From NCBI RefSeq assembly GCF_020283565.1, contig NC_060061.1, positions 20,621,362 through 20,685,361 of the forward strand: a stretch of DNA of 64,000 bases, written 5' to 3'. Below the pieces are notes generated by a model. It had not been told where the DNA came from. It did no database searches and saw only the letters and a program-made list of their open reading frames with translations. The translations under genes were made by a program, and so were the position numbers. Numbering within the stretch: the stretch's first letter is position 1; every line of letters starts with the position of its first letter. This DNA comes from Trifolium pratense. Taxonomy: Eukaryota > Streptophyta > Magnoliopsida > Fabales > Fabaceae. Of this stretch, positions 9,334-20,557 are shown piece after piece.

Positions 9334-10616
9334 AGATGTCACTTGTATTGGTCTTGCGGTGAAGAGGGCAGATGTCGAGGAGGAGTACTCACCCGCTCCC
9401 CGCCACCCAAAATATACAAAATATTTCGTATATAATATGACCATATATAGAATATTTTGGTAAGATGCTCAGGGACGGGGGGGTATGATTTCCATCTCCA
9501 TTCCCACATGTCTGATGTCTCCAAATGGGACAGTCCCTATAGACATCCACATTTACAGATACAAATCGATATCCCTAAGTTTGAATAGTATGCATGAGAT
9601 ATTTTCTTTTTCACAATTTGAATTGAAGAACTATGTTCAAAACTCATTGCTTCTATTGTCTACACAGTACACACACAAAAACTGCAAAGATTAAACACCT
9701 GATATAAAAAAGGATAAGATGCTTGATGGTTCTATCGTCTATGCCTCGTTACAGAACAAGTTAACTACATAAACCACTCAGGAAACTTGACAGCTAAACC
9801 AAAGCATACTTAAAAACAATGGCAAGCTATATTGTATTTGAATTCAACTAATGCTTGTTTCAATACTCAAATTCTATTCTGTCCCAAATATGCCGACATC
9901 AAGCTAAGTAAATTCAATGATATGTAGCCGATCCATATAAATATACAATCAGAAAGTGTCTCGAAGGTTACATGAAAATACAAACAATAATAATTTTATA
10001 ATTTCTAAATATCAAAACTATAGCTCATTTTTTTAACTGTTTAACTGAAATCTACCTGAAAGATCACCTTGCTTTTTAATTACTGTGGGTGTAAGTTATA
10101 ACTTTTCGAAATGAATAATGCGACCTGCAACCAATTAACATGATTAGAAGCAGAGCAACAATAATGAAAGCAATTTTTCTCATAAGTGATTACATAATCA
10201 TTTTACTAACAGTGACAACACGCTAACTGTTCGCAAGAATCATAATATTAACCTAATCAACATGATTGGCAGAATCACTGATGTACGCTATTGAGGCTAG
10301 ATGGCCTCAGCATAAAGTCAGATGCAGCAATCTTAAAGTTTCTTTCATTTGAGAAAAGTGAAAACAAAATGAAATTTTTGTAATTAGCAATGAAAAGAGA
10401 AAATAAAATGTTTTCTCAGGCTAAAAATTGTCACTTTAGTCTCACATAGTTTTTTATGTTTTCACCATTTTCTATACGCATTTGGAACCAGCAAATAAAA
10501 CAAGGTGAAATTTTTTGGACTGGAAATGCTTTCCCAAATAAAAGATACCCCTGAGGTTTGGTTTTTGTTTTTATCTTCAATTGATATGTTTTCATTAATA
10601 AATACATATAAAAAAA

Positions 10617-10617
<1 letters not shown>
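9334..10617. other. Intergenic DNA, part repeat-like
   Basis: No gene seen. The 9340-9540 part is richer in G+C, with C-runs (CACCCGCTCCCCGCCACCC) and a G-run near 9475-9483. It looks like remnant transposon sequence that I cannot classify. The rest is AT-rich and may include the 3' end of the minus-strand gene that starts at 13199. Confidence 0.4.
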
Positions 10618-10658
<41 letters not shown>

Positions 10659-10659
10659 T
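10618..10659. repeat. (TAA)n microsatellite
   Basis: About 14 AAT/TAA units following an A-run; gives a poly-tyrosine frame on the minus strand. Confidence 0.9.
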
Positions 10660-10889
10660 GCAAGTCATGCAAACATATATTTGATTTATCCTATCTGTCA
10701 TAAACTTACAACTTTAATTTCATGATCTATCTGGCTATCTCACAATTCCTTACATGTTTAAAGAAAATAGAATGAGAGAGTTATTCATACTTACTAAATG
10801 TCATGATTCCATTTTGGAACAGTGGGAGATATTTTCATTGAAAAATCTGGAACTATGCTTTCAAATGGCGCACAAAACACTTCATGAAC

Positions 10890-13199
10890 TCACTGGACAA
10901 AACAAACAGTAAAAAAAATGAAGAATCAAACACAAAATCAATCGAAGTTATTATCTTTTAACAAAACAATAGCATCTAAAGTAAAGCATACAGCACAAAA
11001 GCCGGGTGAATGAAGTAGCTTTTGCAGGTTTTCAGAGAAAATTGAAGTCTTAATCAATATGCCAATAAAATTGTAATTTTGTCTTAAAAAACAACAATTG
11101 TTCCACTTCATTTGGGAGCACTAGAAGATCTTGAGTAGTAACAACATTACAACAATTAGAAAGCTATTGAGTAAAGGTTTTAACATTTTGAAGTATAAAA
11201 AGTAAAATGAAGGGAAATTCAAATCTACATCCTATTAAAATATCTGGTACAAATTTGCAGATGTTAATCTGTTTTCATTGTGTAATTTAAGACATCAAAT
11301 GATGCAATCAAATTGAAAAAATTTGTTTGCTTTTCAGGTTTAATATCATAATTTCACTTTAATGCCAAAAATCAAAAAAGTAAAAGCACCTTGGATATTA
11401 GCCTTGGGGATCTTCTAGGCAGGATCATAACAGTAGTTTTCGTCACGCTTCTTAAAATTCTTCTAGCAGGTGAAATTGAACGTTGATTCTCAGAGTGACT
11501 ATTTTTCCGCTTTTTGCAAAGTTCTGTTTTGGAAATCTGATCATCAGAATCTAGGATAGACTTCTTAAGTGGGTCATCTAATTGGGAGCATCTGAAAGTA
11601 AAGTATAAATATGTTCAAATCAGTTGCATAAAGCTAGACAAACACTGGAAATGGTACTAACAACAGTAATTACCGTGAACGCTTCCTTCCAGAAACAATC
11701 TTGGCTGTCCCCTGCAAAACAATTGAATGCTTTTATATTATAGTTAAGTGATTCATAAGAAAAAAACATATATACATTATGTCCATTAGAACAACAACAC
11801 AAGAAGTTGAAAAGGATCACCCAAACTTATATTTAGATAATAATCAATATTCTCTTACCATCTTCTTCAACACATCACAAACATGATAAGTACAAATTGT
11901 TTTCATGGGAGTGTTACAGTAGGTTAAAACAATCTACAACTCTAAGTATGAAGAGCTACTTATGTAAACAACCAATTAAGAACAACATAATACAATAGCA
12001 CACAAATACTGATCAAACTACAAAAATATACCAATTCAGTTAATAAGAACCTAAATCAAATGAAAGATTTTGAAATCTGAATTATTTGAGAAAGCAAAAC
12101 CATTTATGCAACATTATTTAGTAATAATATCAATCGTGTGATGATGAGAATCATTAGTACTTCTTTTCCCATACTAGTAGATAGCATATGTATTTTAGCA
12201 GCGTTGTTCACGTGCAAAGCTTATTACATTAGCACCACCACATATGACAGATAAATTTCTTCAATTTACAACACCAAAGTTTCCATCTATAAAACACAAT
12301 ATGACACCAAGCACCATATCATAAGTTAAAAGTGGAATAATGTGGCCACATCAAATCTAATGTACATTTTTATGCTCAGAAAAAGAAGGAAAATTCATGG
12401 AAATATGAAATTTCTTCTGAATGACAGGGAAAAATTGAAATGCTGTTACATAGATGACAAAGGCTAGAGAAAAGCACCATACCCATTCTTCAGTCTGTGA
12501 AGGGAAATTGTTCCCATCAGTAACAAAAGTAATCTCACTTGAGTTGAGTGGGACGCCTTGTTTCAATTCAGACATGTTCTTTCTATCACTTAAATCCAGA
12601 GATCCCTCATTGTCACGAGGTGAAACAGATGCATATTTATGACAACTTGCAACTTCCGAATTTTGTAATTCCACAGAACTACTTAATGAAGCTCCAGCTA
12701 ACACCACACCAGGCTTCACATTGCAAGAACCATTTGGAAGACGACAATCCTTGGAGCATTCATTCTCGGCCACTTTTACAGGTCTTTTACCATTATTTAG
12801 TTGACCTAACTCTGCATCACTATCTTTAGTCAATTTCAACCCCGAGGAAGAAGATTTTCCCTGTCCATCACGATCAACAACTTCGAAATAACTTGTATTC
12901 CACAATAACTTAGATTTCTCTCGTAAGCCACTTAGATCTTGCCGAAGACTCCAAGATTTGTTTCCATTCATATTCTCACTTACACGAACCTCCTTTTTAA
13001 ACATCTTAGTCCAATCTGACGGGGACGAAGTTAAATCAATTTGAAGATTAAGTCCCTCATCTGACCAAACGTAGAACTCAAAAGAGGATCGAGGAAATTC
13101 GGTAACTGCTTTTATCGAATTCACAAAATCATCATCCGCCAAAGGTTCATTTGTTTCAACAGCTCTAGCTTTCTTTTTGTGCACTGTTTTATCTCTCAT
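10890..13199 (-). CDS. Intron-containing plant gene of unknown function
   Basis: Three coding exons join in frame: 12483-13199 (239 codons), 11674-11711 and 11390-11591, all with GT..AG junctions. The last two sum to 80 codons. The next plausible acceptor, at 10892, is followed at once by TGA, giving about 319 residues. The C-terminal exon is therefore the weakest part. The protein starts MRDKTVHKKKARAV, has an acidic/aromatic region (PRSSFEFYVWSDEGLNLQID), then low-complexity Ser-rich sequence. It ends in a basic tail (PARRILRSVTK, LPRRSPRLISK), which suggests a nuclear or nucleic-acid-associated protein. That reading is inference and I do not recognise the family. A 5'UTR intron is likely: acceptor at 13211, donor ATCAG|GTATC at 13536/13535, with a GA repeat (13511-13533) just inside the intron. 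Transcription probably starts near 13600-13700. Confidence 0.7.
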
Positions 13200-13510
13200 T
13201 TTATGATATACTGCAAATAAAAATAAATCACTTAAAATTAATTTAATAATAGCACTGCATTGGGTTTCTCTATATCTAGAACTAGAAATGTGTTGTGTTG
13301 AGTTAGGTCATTATGGTTATTGTGCACTTACAGTATATTCCTTCTACAATAATTTGACATCAATAATAATAATCACTTATATAAGAACTAGGTTTTGTAT
13401 GTAGAGAAATGAAGCATCATCTAAATAATCAGTTACTAATTAGGGACAAAATTGGCGATTTACAAGTAAAACCTAAGAAAGAGTTGTGCAAATGCTGTAG
13501 ATGCGATGCA

Positions 13511-13533
13511 GAGAGAGAGAGAGAGAGAGAGAT
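13511..13533. repeat. (GA)n tract next to the 5'UTR splice donor
   Basis: Eleven GA units, CT-rich on the transcribed minus strand, directly downstream of the inferred donor site of the 10890-13199 gene. Confidence 0.85.
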
Positions 13534-13587
13534 ACCTGATTATAATAGTAATGGAGAATGTTGGTGAGAAGAAGAAGATGCAGCTAA

Positions 13588-13672
13588 GAGTGAGTGAGTG
13601 AGTGAGTGAGTTCCCTCCCACTCGGAGTTGAAACTTTTTGAAAACCCACTGAGTGAGTGAGTGAGTGAATTG
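13588..13672. repeat. Two (GTGA)n tracts in the inferred leader region
   Basis: GTGA/GAGT tetranucleotide runs at about 13588-13612 and 13649-13670, separated by ~35 bp, in the inferred first exon or core promoter of the minus-strand gene. Confidence 0.8.
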
Positions 13673-13978
13673 AATGAGCAAACCCAATCCAAAAAGGAAT
13701 GTGTACTCATGTGGTACTCCGAATTATTCGAGTAGAATTCTAGTCACTATACTACTTGACAAAAAAAAATTGTATTCAAGTAGTTGATGATTCAAATCAT
13801 TGTATGATTGAGAAAGATTATAGAAAATGTGTAATATAACTAATCACTTTATTTTGAGCTCGTAAAATCATGTTTAACAGTTAATGTAGGTAATATCATT
13901 CTTTTTATGAGAATTACAAAACGAGTCTCGTTCAATTCGAGAAGCAAATCACTAATCACTATATATTTTTGTATTCTA

Positions 13979-14031
13979 ACTTAATCATCATATTGAATAA
14001 AAAAAATAAAAAAAAACTTAATCATCATATT
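13979..14031 (+). repeat. Retroposition footprint: A-rich tail between 16-bp direct repeats
   Basis: ACTTAATCATCATATT occurs at 13979-13994 and 14016-14031, with GAATA and A-runs (21 bp) between. Copies are identical. Confidence 0.6.
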
Positions 14032-14599
14032 AAACGGTTCATGTTCCTAATGTGGTATCAAGTTTAGTTCATTACTAAATACAATTTTTTTTTCTATCAT
14101 TTCATATCATAATAAAAAAATTGAATGTTCATATTGTTATTCTAAATTTCTAATTCAATTTTATTAATTTTTTTCAGTTAAAATACAAGATTACGGGGAA
14201 ATAGATAGGCAGTTTTTATACAAATTTCACTGAATTCAACAACACATGGCAATTGGTAGATGGAAAAGGTAACAAACATAAAGTTAAGTTCAATGGAGAT
14301 TTCAGTCATTAGTAAGCCACACATGGCATACGGTTGGAATAAAATTTGAAAATATAATATTTTTAAATATTGTTAAGCCACTAATTTTGGTCTAGTATGA
14401 GATATTTGAGTAGTATTTTATAGATCCTGTGTTCGATCCTCAATTTATTGTAAAAAAAAAATGAAAATATTATTGCAGCACATAGCCAAATATATTTATC
14501 ATGAATCAAGACAACAATATTTTTAAAATCTTTCGTAAAAAAAAAATAAAATTCAAAATCAAAATTGGTAATCCAATTACATATACAAATAAAATATAA

Positions 14600-14990
14600 G
14601 TTTTCAAAATCAAAACAATATTTTCCGTCATATTTTGTTTTCTTATTTTTTGTCTTATTCACTTTATTTAATAATTATTTTCTTTATAGTGTAGTAGGTC
14701 CATTAGATTCAAATCATATAACTGATCAAAACAAATACATTAATTATTTACAAAATTAACATCGATGTATTTGATAAATTAAACACAGCCATAAAACAAA
14801 AATAAGTTCGATTTTTATTTCGTTATTTTATTAATGTATTTTTCTTGATCAGTTATGAGATTTGAATCCAATGAACCTATTATACTATAAAGAAAACAAT
14901 TATTAAATGAAGTGAATAAGAAAAAAATATAAGAAAAAAATATGATGGAAAAATATCAGTTTCGGTCATCCATTGATAACATATGGTTGG
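14600..14990. mobile_element. Foldback (long inverted repeat) element
   Basis: The left arm at about 14627-14745 and right arm at about 14832-14953 are inverted copies of each other (both contain TTGAATC/ATAACTGATCAA, the TAATAATT block and a TATTCACTT block). The spacer is under 90 bp. The arms are ~120 bp with scattered mismatches. Short flanking direct repeats resembling GGTTGGAATAAAATT lie at 14331-14345 and 14984-14998. No protein. A transcript would form a long hairpin. Classed as a foldback/MITE-like element from structure only. Confidence 0.65.
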
Positions 14991-15449
14991 AATAAAATTC
15001 AAAAATTAATGTAAAAAAAATGGAAGGTAACTTTTTTTTTTTATATTATTTATGGTTAATTTAATGTAATAAGCTTATAATCTTGTAATATTAAGGATTA
15101 TTGTCTCTTCCGTGATGGCAAGAACAATGTGTTCTCAACACAATAGTGTCGTTGATAATTAGGCCGTCCACCAAACACGTATTAATAGACGTTTGGATTC
15201 AAATTTTGTTCCGTTTGACAACAAGGTGCATCCAAACTTTATATTATATCGAGGTGAATTCTTTGATACACATATTATATGAAGAATACATGTACATTTG
15301 TCGAAGTGGATGATTTTTATGAGTTTACAAATAATATTTATTGATTTTTCTATATTAAATACTATTTATCAGGGTCGTCCGTCAGATTTTTGGTACCCTG
15401 GGCAAGTTATAATTTTTTTAGAATCCTTTTGATAACTTTTAATTTCATA

Positions 15450-15815
15450 AGAGTCTATTTTAAAATTTATTATTATTTAATTTATTTATTTTGACACACG
15501 GACGCACGCATACACGCACATGTGAGTGCATGCATGCACATACACACACTAAGTATATAAAAAAATGGTACCCCTAAAATTCTTAATTATAAAAAAAAAG
15601 TTATTTTTCAATGTGAAAAATTGAATAAAATAAGCTAGTTTGAAACCTACTTTTTCAATGTGAACAATGAGTCTATTTTAAAATTTAATTATAATAATTA
15701 TTTAGTTTATTTATTATAACACATGGACGCACGCATGCACGCACACGCGAGTGCATACATGCACATACACACACTAAGTATATAAACAAAAACAGTACCT
15801 AAAATTTTAGTGCCC
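15450..15815. repeat. Duplicated ~150-bp repeat with CACACACTAAGTATATAA end
   Basis: The segment at about 15450-15600 recurs at 15668-15815 in the same orientation: GAGTCTATTTTAAAATTTA, then GGACGCACGCAT and CATACACACACTAAGTATAT in the same order. The copies differ at many positions, so the duplication is not recent. Confidence 0.75.
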
Positions 15816-15945
15816 TATACGATCGCTCACTCGAAGATTCTCTGAAACCCACCGAAATGTTCACCAAATGAATAAAAGAAAATACTATTGTCAAAATGTT
15901 TATACAATATTTTAGTTTATTTTATATCATTATCAAATCAATCAA

Positions 15946-17299
15946 TATGCCATAATATTCCTATTTGGGATAGTAGATGGGATAGCAGATGGCTCCCTAT
16001 TTGGGATAGCAGATGACTCCATGATGGTTCCATCTTACTAAAACCAACCAATATGCATGTGAATTTAGATGATATGCGGGTGTCTGATATCCTAGAACCC
16101 AATGTAAAGCAATGGAACCCCACTTTAGTTACAAGTATGCTAGGTACGCAGTTAGGCTCAAGAATCCTCCAAACTCCTCTCTTTGATTCGGTTTCTCATG
16201 ATAAGATTATTTGGAGATTTGAAAAGAATGGAAAATACTCGGTTAAAAGTGCATACCGTTATTGTATAGAGGATACTCTTGATTTATCCCACCTTAAGGT
16301 TCAAGGTAATTGGAATCTGGTTTGGCAAATTCAAGCACCTCCAAAAGTTAAGAATTTTATGTGGCGTTTATGTCGAAATTGCATCCCAACCAGGACCCGT
16401 CTTCTTCAGAAAGGTGTCAATTGTCCCGGTGAGTGTGTTCTGTGTGCCACCGAGCTAGAAGATAGCATACACATTATTCTCTCTTGTGAAGTTGCTCGAC
16501 AAGTTTGGCAAAAATCCGGTTTCTTGAACACTATTCAGCAGCACCTCACAGTTAATAATAACATTGCAGAACTAGTGTTTTCTATTTTACAGGTACTGAC
16601 AGCGGAACAATGCTCCCTTTTCTCCACGGTGCTTTGGAGTTTGTGGCAATCTCGTAACAACAAACTGTGGCGAAGTCAAGTAGAGACAACTTCAGCAGTG
16701 TTTGACAGAGCTTGTACGGTCCTTACGGATTGGCAAATGGCCCAAATAGCACCAAAGAAAAGCACAACGGGCAACAACAACCAGCCGCAGCAAAATGGGC
16801 AAGACCGAGTTTGGGTCGCTATAAATGCAATATTGACGCCTCCTTCTCCTCAGGCCTTAACAGAGTTGGCATAGGAACGTGTATCAGAGATGATCAAGAC
16901 AGATTTGTCGTCGCTAAAACAGAGTGGTTTTCACCTGTTTGTGACGTGGAGATGGGTGAAGCCCAAGGGCTTATGCAAGCTTTCAAATGGGTTCGAGATT
17001 TACAGTTGGAAGATGTTGATTTTGAACTTGATGCGCAAACTGTTGTTACTAAGTTTCATAGTAAAAAGGATGATGTATCTGAATTCGGGGAAGTCATCAA
17101 AGACTGTCAATGTTTGCACAACACTTTTTTCAAAAAACTCAAAGGTCGAGTTTATCAGAAGACAAGCCAATGTGGTCGCCCATGTTTTAGCACGGACAGC
17201 CCCATCCCTAGCTAGTTTCCGTGTTTTCACTGATACACCTATTTATATTCATAACATTATTATTAATGAAATGTTTTAAGTGCCTTTACGTCAAAAAAA
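15946..17299 (+). mobile_element. 5'-truncated L1-type LINE with 14-bp target duplication
   Basis: ATCAAATCAATCAA at 15932-15945 is repeated at 17300-17313, directly after an A-run (17293-17300). The body is only the 3' part of a plant LINE second ORF (reverse-transcriptase zinc-binding region and RNase H). This is the expected product of target-primed reverse transcription that stopped early. The tail reads TTTACGTC plus A-tract. Confidence 0.9.
15950..17279 (+). pseudogene. LINE ORF2 C-terminal remnant (zf-RVT plus RNase H), frameshifted
   Basis: The frame from 16053 to 16874 contains the plant LINE zinc-binding region: WQIQAPPKVKNFMWRLCRN, then CPGECVLCATELEDSIHIILSC. A frameshift near 16800 moves the RNase H domain into the frame at about 16790-17215 (CNIDASF, GIGTCIRDD, MGEAQGLMQAFKW). 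A second shift near 17140 moves its end (RRQANVVAHVLAR) into the third frame. A small in-frame duplication of IWDSRW precedes the domain. It is not functional. The polymerase domain is absent because the insertion is 5'-truncated. Confidence 0.9.
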
Positions 17300-17313
17300 A
17301 TCAAATCAATCAA

Positions 17314-17990
17314 ATAAACATTATCTAAATGAAAATGATGCCAAACCTTACCGTTTTATATCCGTCCGTCAACAGTCACATTCACGTACACAAGTAGAAT
17401 TGAGATTTAGTCCTTTCGTGCCACTAACTATGCTTTAATTTGGACCATTTATTTATTTTTTCCTTTTCTTTCTAATTTTTTTTATAATTTATAGGACAAC
17501 CGACCAACCGTTGGATTAAAAAAAAGACGGAAGGAAAGAAGTATGGAAGTATTTTGGCACATGATTTACGGATACATTAATTATATAATAAATCTAAAAA
17601 TATAAAATTTGCTTATAAAATATTACGGATGGAGTAAAAAAAATAGGAAATTGGACAGGATTGTGTTTGATTTTAAATTTATTTATTAGATTGTGGACAA
17701 ATTGGATGTCAAGAGACTGAACATAAACTGGAAATTTTTTTCACCGAATCACGAGACAACTTTTTATCCTTTGCATAAATTATCTAAATTTAAAATACCA
17801 AAATAACATTTTTTTTTCACCAAACATCGTACAAGACAAAATTTGTCATATCCTATACTATTTTATTCGGTATTTATATGTTGCAAATCAAATTAACCCC
17901 TTTATTTTCTCAAATGTGAGTATGTGCAAATATAGTGATCAAATACTTGCGCCACTATAAGTATTTTCGGTAGGATATATTGTTCTAAAG
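17314..17990. other. AT-rich intergenic DNA
   Basis: No gene recognised; only poly-A/T runs. Confidence 0.5.
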
Positions 17991-18000
17991 TCAACATGTT

Positions 18001-18099
18001 GGGAGAAGCCCCTTAAATGAATCTCGGTTAACTCGAAAGGATTAATCAATGTAGTTATACGTGAAGGATACCTTTGATTAAAAAAAAAAAAAAAAAAAA
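18001..18099 (+). mobile_element. 99-bp retroposon with poly(A) tail and 10-bp target duplication
   Basis: TCAACATGTT at 17991-18000 recurs at 18100-18109. The 99 bp between end in an A-run of 19 bases (18081-18099). The body (GGGAGAAGCCCC...) has no recognisable coding potential and looks like a SINE or a truncated transcript copy. Confidence 0.75.
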
Positions 18100-18558
18100 T
18101 CAACATGTTAGCTATGATTTTGGACATTAACATATGATATAGTTGCTTGCTTAGTTTGGACCAAATACTCCCTTAATTACCCTTTTGTTCCAATTATATG
18201 CACTACTTTTGGATTTACTACCTTATATATTTATCTCATCTTATCTTTGTAGTATTTCCTTTATTTAGATCTCATCCCAAAAATCTCTCCCCAAAGTCCA
18301 AGGCATAGCAAGAAAAAACATAAGGCAATAAACACCACAAATGCCAGCTATTTTATTTTTAGGATCAATAATATTCATTGCTTTGTTTACATTACAACCT
18401 TGTAGTTTTCATTTCTCATTTGTTTTGTCTTGTATGGTCTTGTCCCAAACAAGCTGAAACCCCCTCCTTCTCCTTCAACCCAACCAAATCACCACAACTC
18501 TCTCTTCTTTCACATTCTTCCTCAATTCAATAAACCAAAATAATCCAATACCAATCAC

Positions 18559-19011
18559 ATGGATCCGAACGAGCTAAAACGCGTATTCCAAATGTTCGAT
18601 AGGAACGGAGATGGTAGAATAACAAAGAAGGAACTAACAGATTCATTGGAGAATTTAGGTATCTTCATACCCGACAAAGAGTTATCACAAATGATCGAGA
18701 AGATTGATGTCAATGGAGATGGCTGCGTGGATTTAGACGAGTTTGGTGAATTGTATCAATCCATCATGGAAGAAAAAGACGAAGAGGAAGACATGAGGGA
18801 AGCTTTCAATGTCTTTGATCAAAATGGCGACGGTTTTATAACCGTTGAGGAACTAAGAGTTGTTTTGTCATCTCTTGGTCTTAAACAAGGTCGAACCGTT
18901 GAGGAATGTAAGAAGATGATTATGAAGGTTGATGTTGATGGTGATGGTATGGTTAATTATAAAGAGTTTAAGCAAATGATGAAAGGAGGTGGATTCAGTG
19001 CTCTTGGTTAA
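18559..19011 (+). CDS. CML3: Calmodulin-like protein, four EF hands (CML3/CML7 type)
   Basis: A 150-residue intronless Ca2+ sensor, starting at the first ATG after a CT-rich leader. Four complete 12-residue loops lie at about 14-25 ([12 protein letters not shown]), 50-61 ([12 protein letters not shown]), 87-98 ([12 protein letters not shown]) and 125-136 ([12 protein letters not shown]). Each has Asp at position 1, Gly at 6 and Glu at 12, so all four should bind calcium. The start [19 protein letters not shown] and the end KQMMKGGGF match the Arabidopsis CML3/CML7 group as I recall it; which paralogue cannot be settled by eye. Family role: relay of Ca2+ signals to target proteins, with no catalytic activity. 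There is no signal peptide and no C-terminal prenylation motif. Confidence 0.94.
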   Translation: MDPNELKRVFQMFDRNGDGRITKKELTDSLENLGIFIPDKELSQMIEKIDVNGDGCVDLDEFGELYQSIMEEKDEEEDMREAFNVFDQNGDGFITVEELRVVLSSLGLKQGRTVEECKKMIMKVDVDGDGMVNYKEFKQMMKGGGFSALG

Positions 19012-20207
19012 TTCTAAAATTCATTGACAATTTTAGCCTAGCCTAGCTATTTATATATGTATTTATGTTATATGTAATGTAATGTATTGTAACCAATGCA
19101 TGCATTGTTGCATGCCATGACCAATATTTAATGGTAATTCAATTCATCTAATTCCCATCTTTTTTGTTTTTCTTCTTTTGGGACAAGATAGAGAGATGGG
19201 TGTTTTTGTTCTTGTTTTGTAATTTCATCACTTTGTTAGGCTTGGTTAATTATTTCATTTCAACTTTGGTGTCTCCATATTTTGTTGTATTTTATTTGAA
19301 TTGTTTTGTTGTATTTTATTTGAATTTTTTTTGTTGATTGTTTGTTTTGGATTTAATTTTTGACAGCCAATGTAAAATGTTCTTTTTTTTTGTTACAATG
19401 TAAAATGTTCTTATTGTCTTTTGGTTTGATGAAATGACTCTACCACTTGCTGAAAAACAAAAAATTAAAACTGTGATGCGCACAAAATTGACGAACTAAT
19501 TAGGCGAAAAGATAATTATAATTTGTGGTAGAATTCATTCGAAAACAAAAGTAAAAAGATGAAGCCAAAGTGATGTGAAATATAGGTTCTTCGCAAAGCT
19601 TCTAACACGGTGAGATATGAAGTCTCTTCCATTAGGGGTTCCCACATTTGACAAAGTTGTATATGATTTGACCTGGCAAACAAAAAACAAACGTTCTAAG
19701 TTCGAACTGTTGCACGCCGAGTTCAAATTACAAAGTCAAAATATGAACCATCTGATCTTAATCAAAAGGTTCAGATCCACGGCTACGCTATTTCTTATAT
19801 GCAAAAAAATCCAAATCTATAAAGAATAGAAACTCACAACTACAAGTTCAAACACCATTAGTTAGAGAAATACATATTGTTTCGGGTCAATGTTACAATA
19901 CGCGCCTGGTCCATGTAGACCGATCTATACAAAGGGGACAAGCTTAGATCAAATTTTACAAAATCAGCAACGGATTAATTAAGCTCTATCAGTACATATG
20001 AATGCCTTTTATGAGTTATCATAGCTGTTAGCAGCAACTTCATATGAATGGACTCAAAGTGCCTATACATTTGATTGAAACTAGTTTCTTCTACTAAACT
20101 AAATTTGACAGCATAAATAAAAAGCAATTCTATGAATACCATTGCATCACACTGAACTATTTAACCAAATACTATAAGTAGATACCTATGACAGCAGTTA
20201 TTATTGG
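19012..20207. other. 3' flank of the CML gene and intergenic DNA
   Basis: No further gene supported. A short duplication CAATGTAAAATGTTCTT (19368-19384 and 19396-19412) surrounds a T-run, another tail-like footprint. Confidence 0.5.
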
Positions 20208-20437
20208 ATATTATAGAATCCGGATTCTATGCAGTCGGAGAGAGGTGACTGCATTCCACTCGGTCATATCTGGACCTTTTGATTAAGATCAGACAGTCCA
20301 AATTTTTAGCTTGAATTTTATACTTATAAAACAGTTAAAATCTGATATTAAAATCTGAACCGCCTGATATTGATCGGACGGTCCAGATGTCCTAACTGAA
20401 TGCAGTGTGACTGCACAGAATCCAATTCCGATATTAT
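20208..20437. mobile_element. MITE with GAATCC...GCAGTC terminal inverted repeats
   Basis: The left end ATAGAATCCGGATTCTATGC pairs with the inverse of the right end (TGCACAGAATCCAATTCCGA). Inside, TGATTAAGATCAGACAGTCC and GATATTGATCGGACGGTCC are diverged direct copies. No coding capacity. Its target duplication is not clear and its superfamily is unresolved. Confidence 0.55.
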
Positions 20438-20557
20438 TGCACACCTCATTTTGGGGCATTTTTGGACACTGACAGTAGATTGAATAATAGTAATGATTAA
20501 AAAAAAAACTAGATAATTGAAAGCTGAAGCTATCAATGATTATCTTCTTCTTCTTCT

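Larger units (their letters stand above)
8087..9338. other. Intergenic DNA with four short-tail insertion footprints
   Basis: No gene. It contains four cases of a short poly-A/T tail between identical direct repeats (8542-8590, 8677-8718, 8895-8946, 8994-9050), a fifth at 9279-9333, and an ATT microsatellite. Confidence 0.6.
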
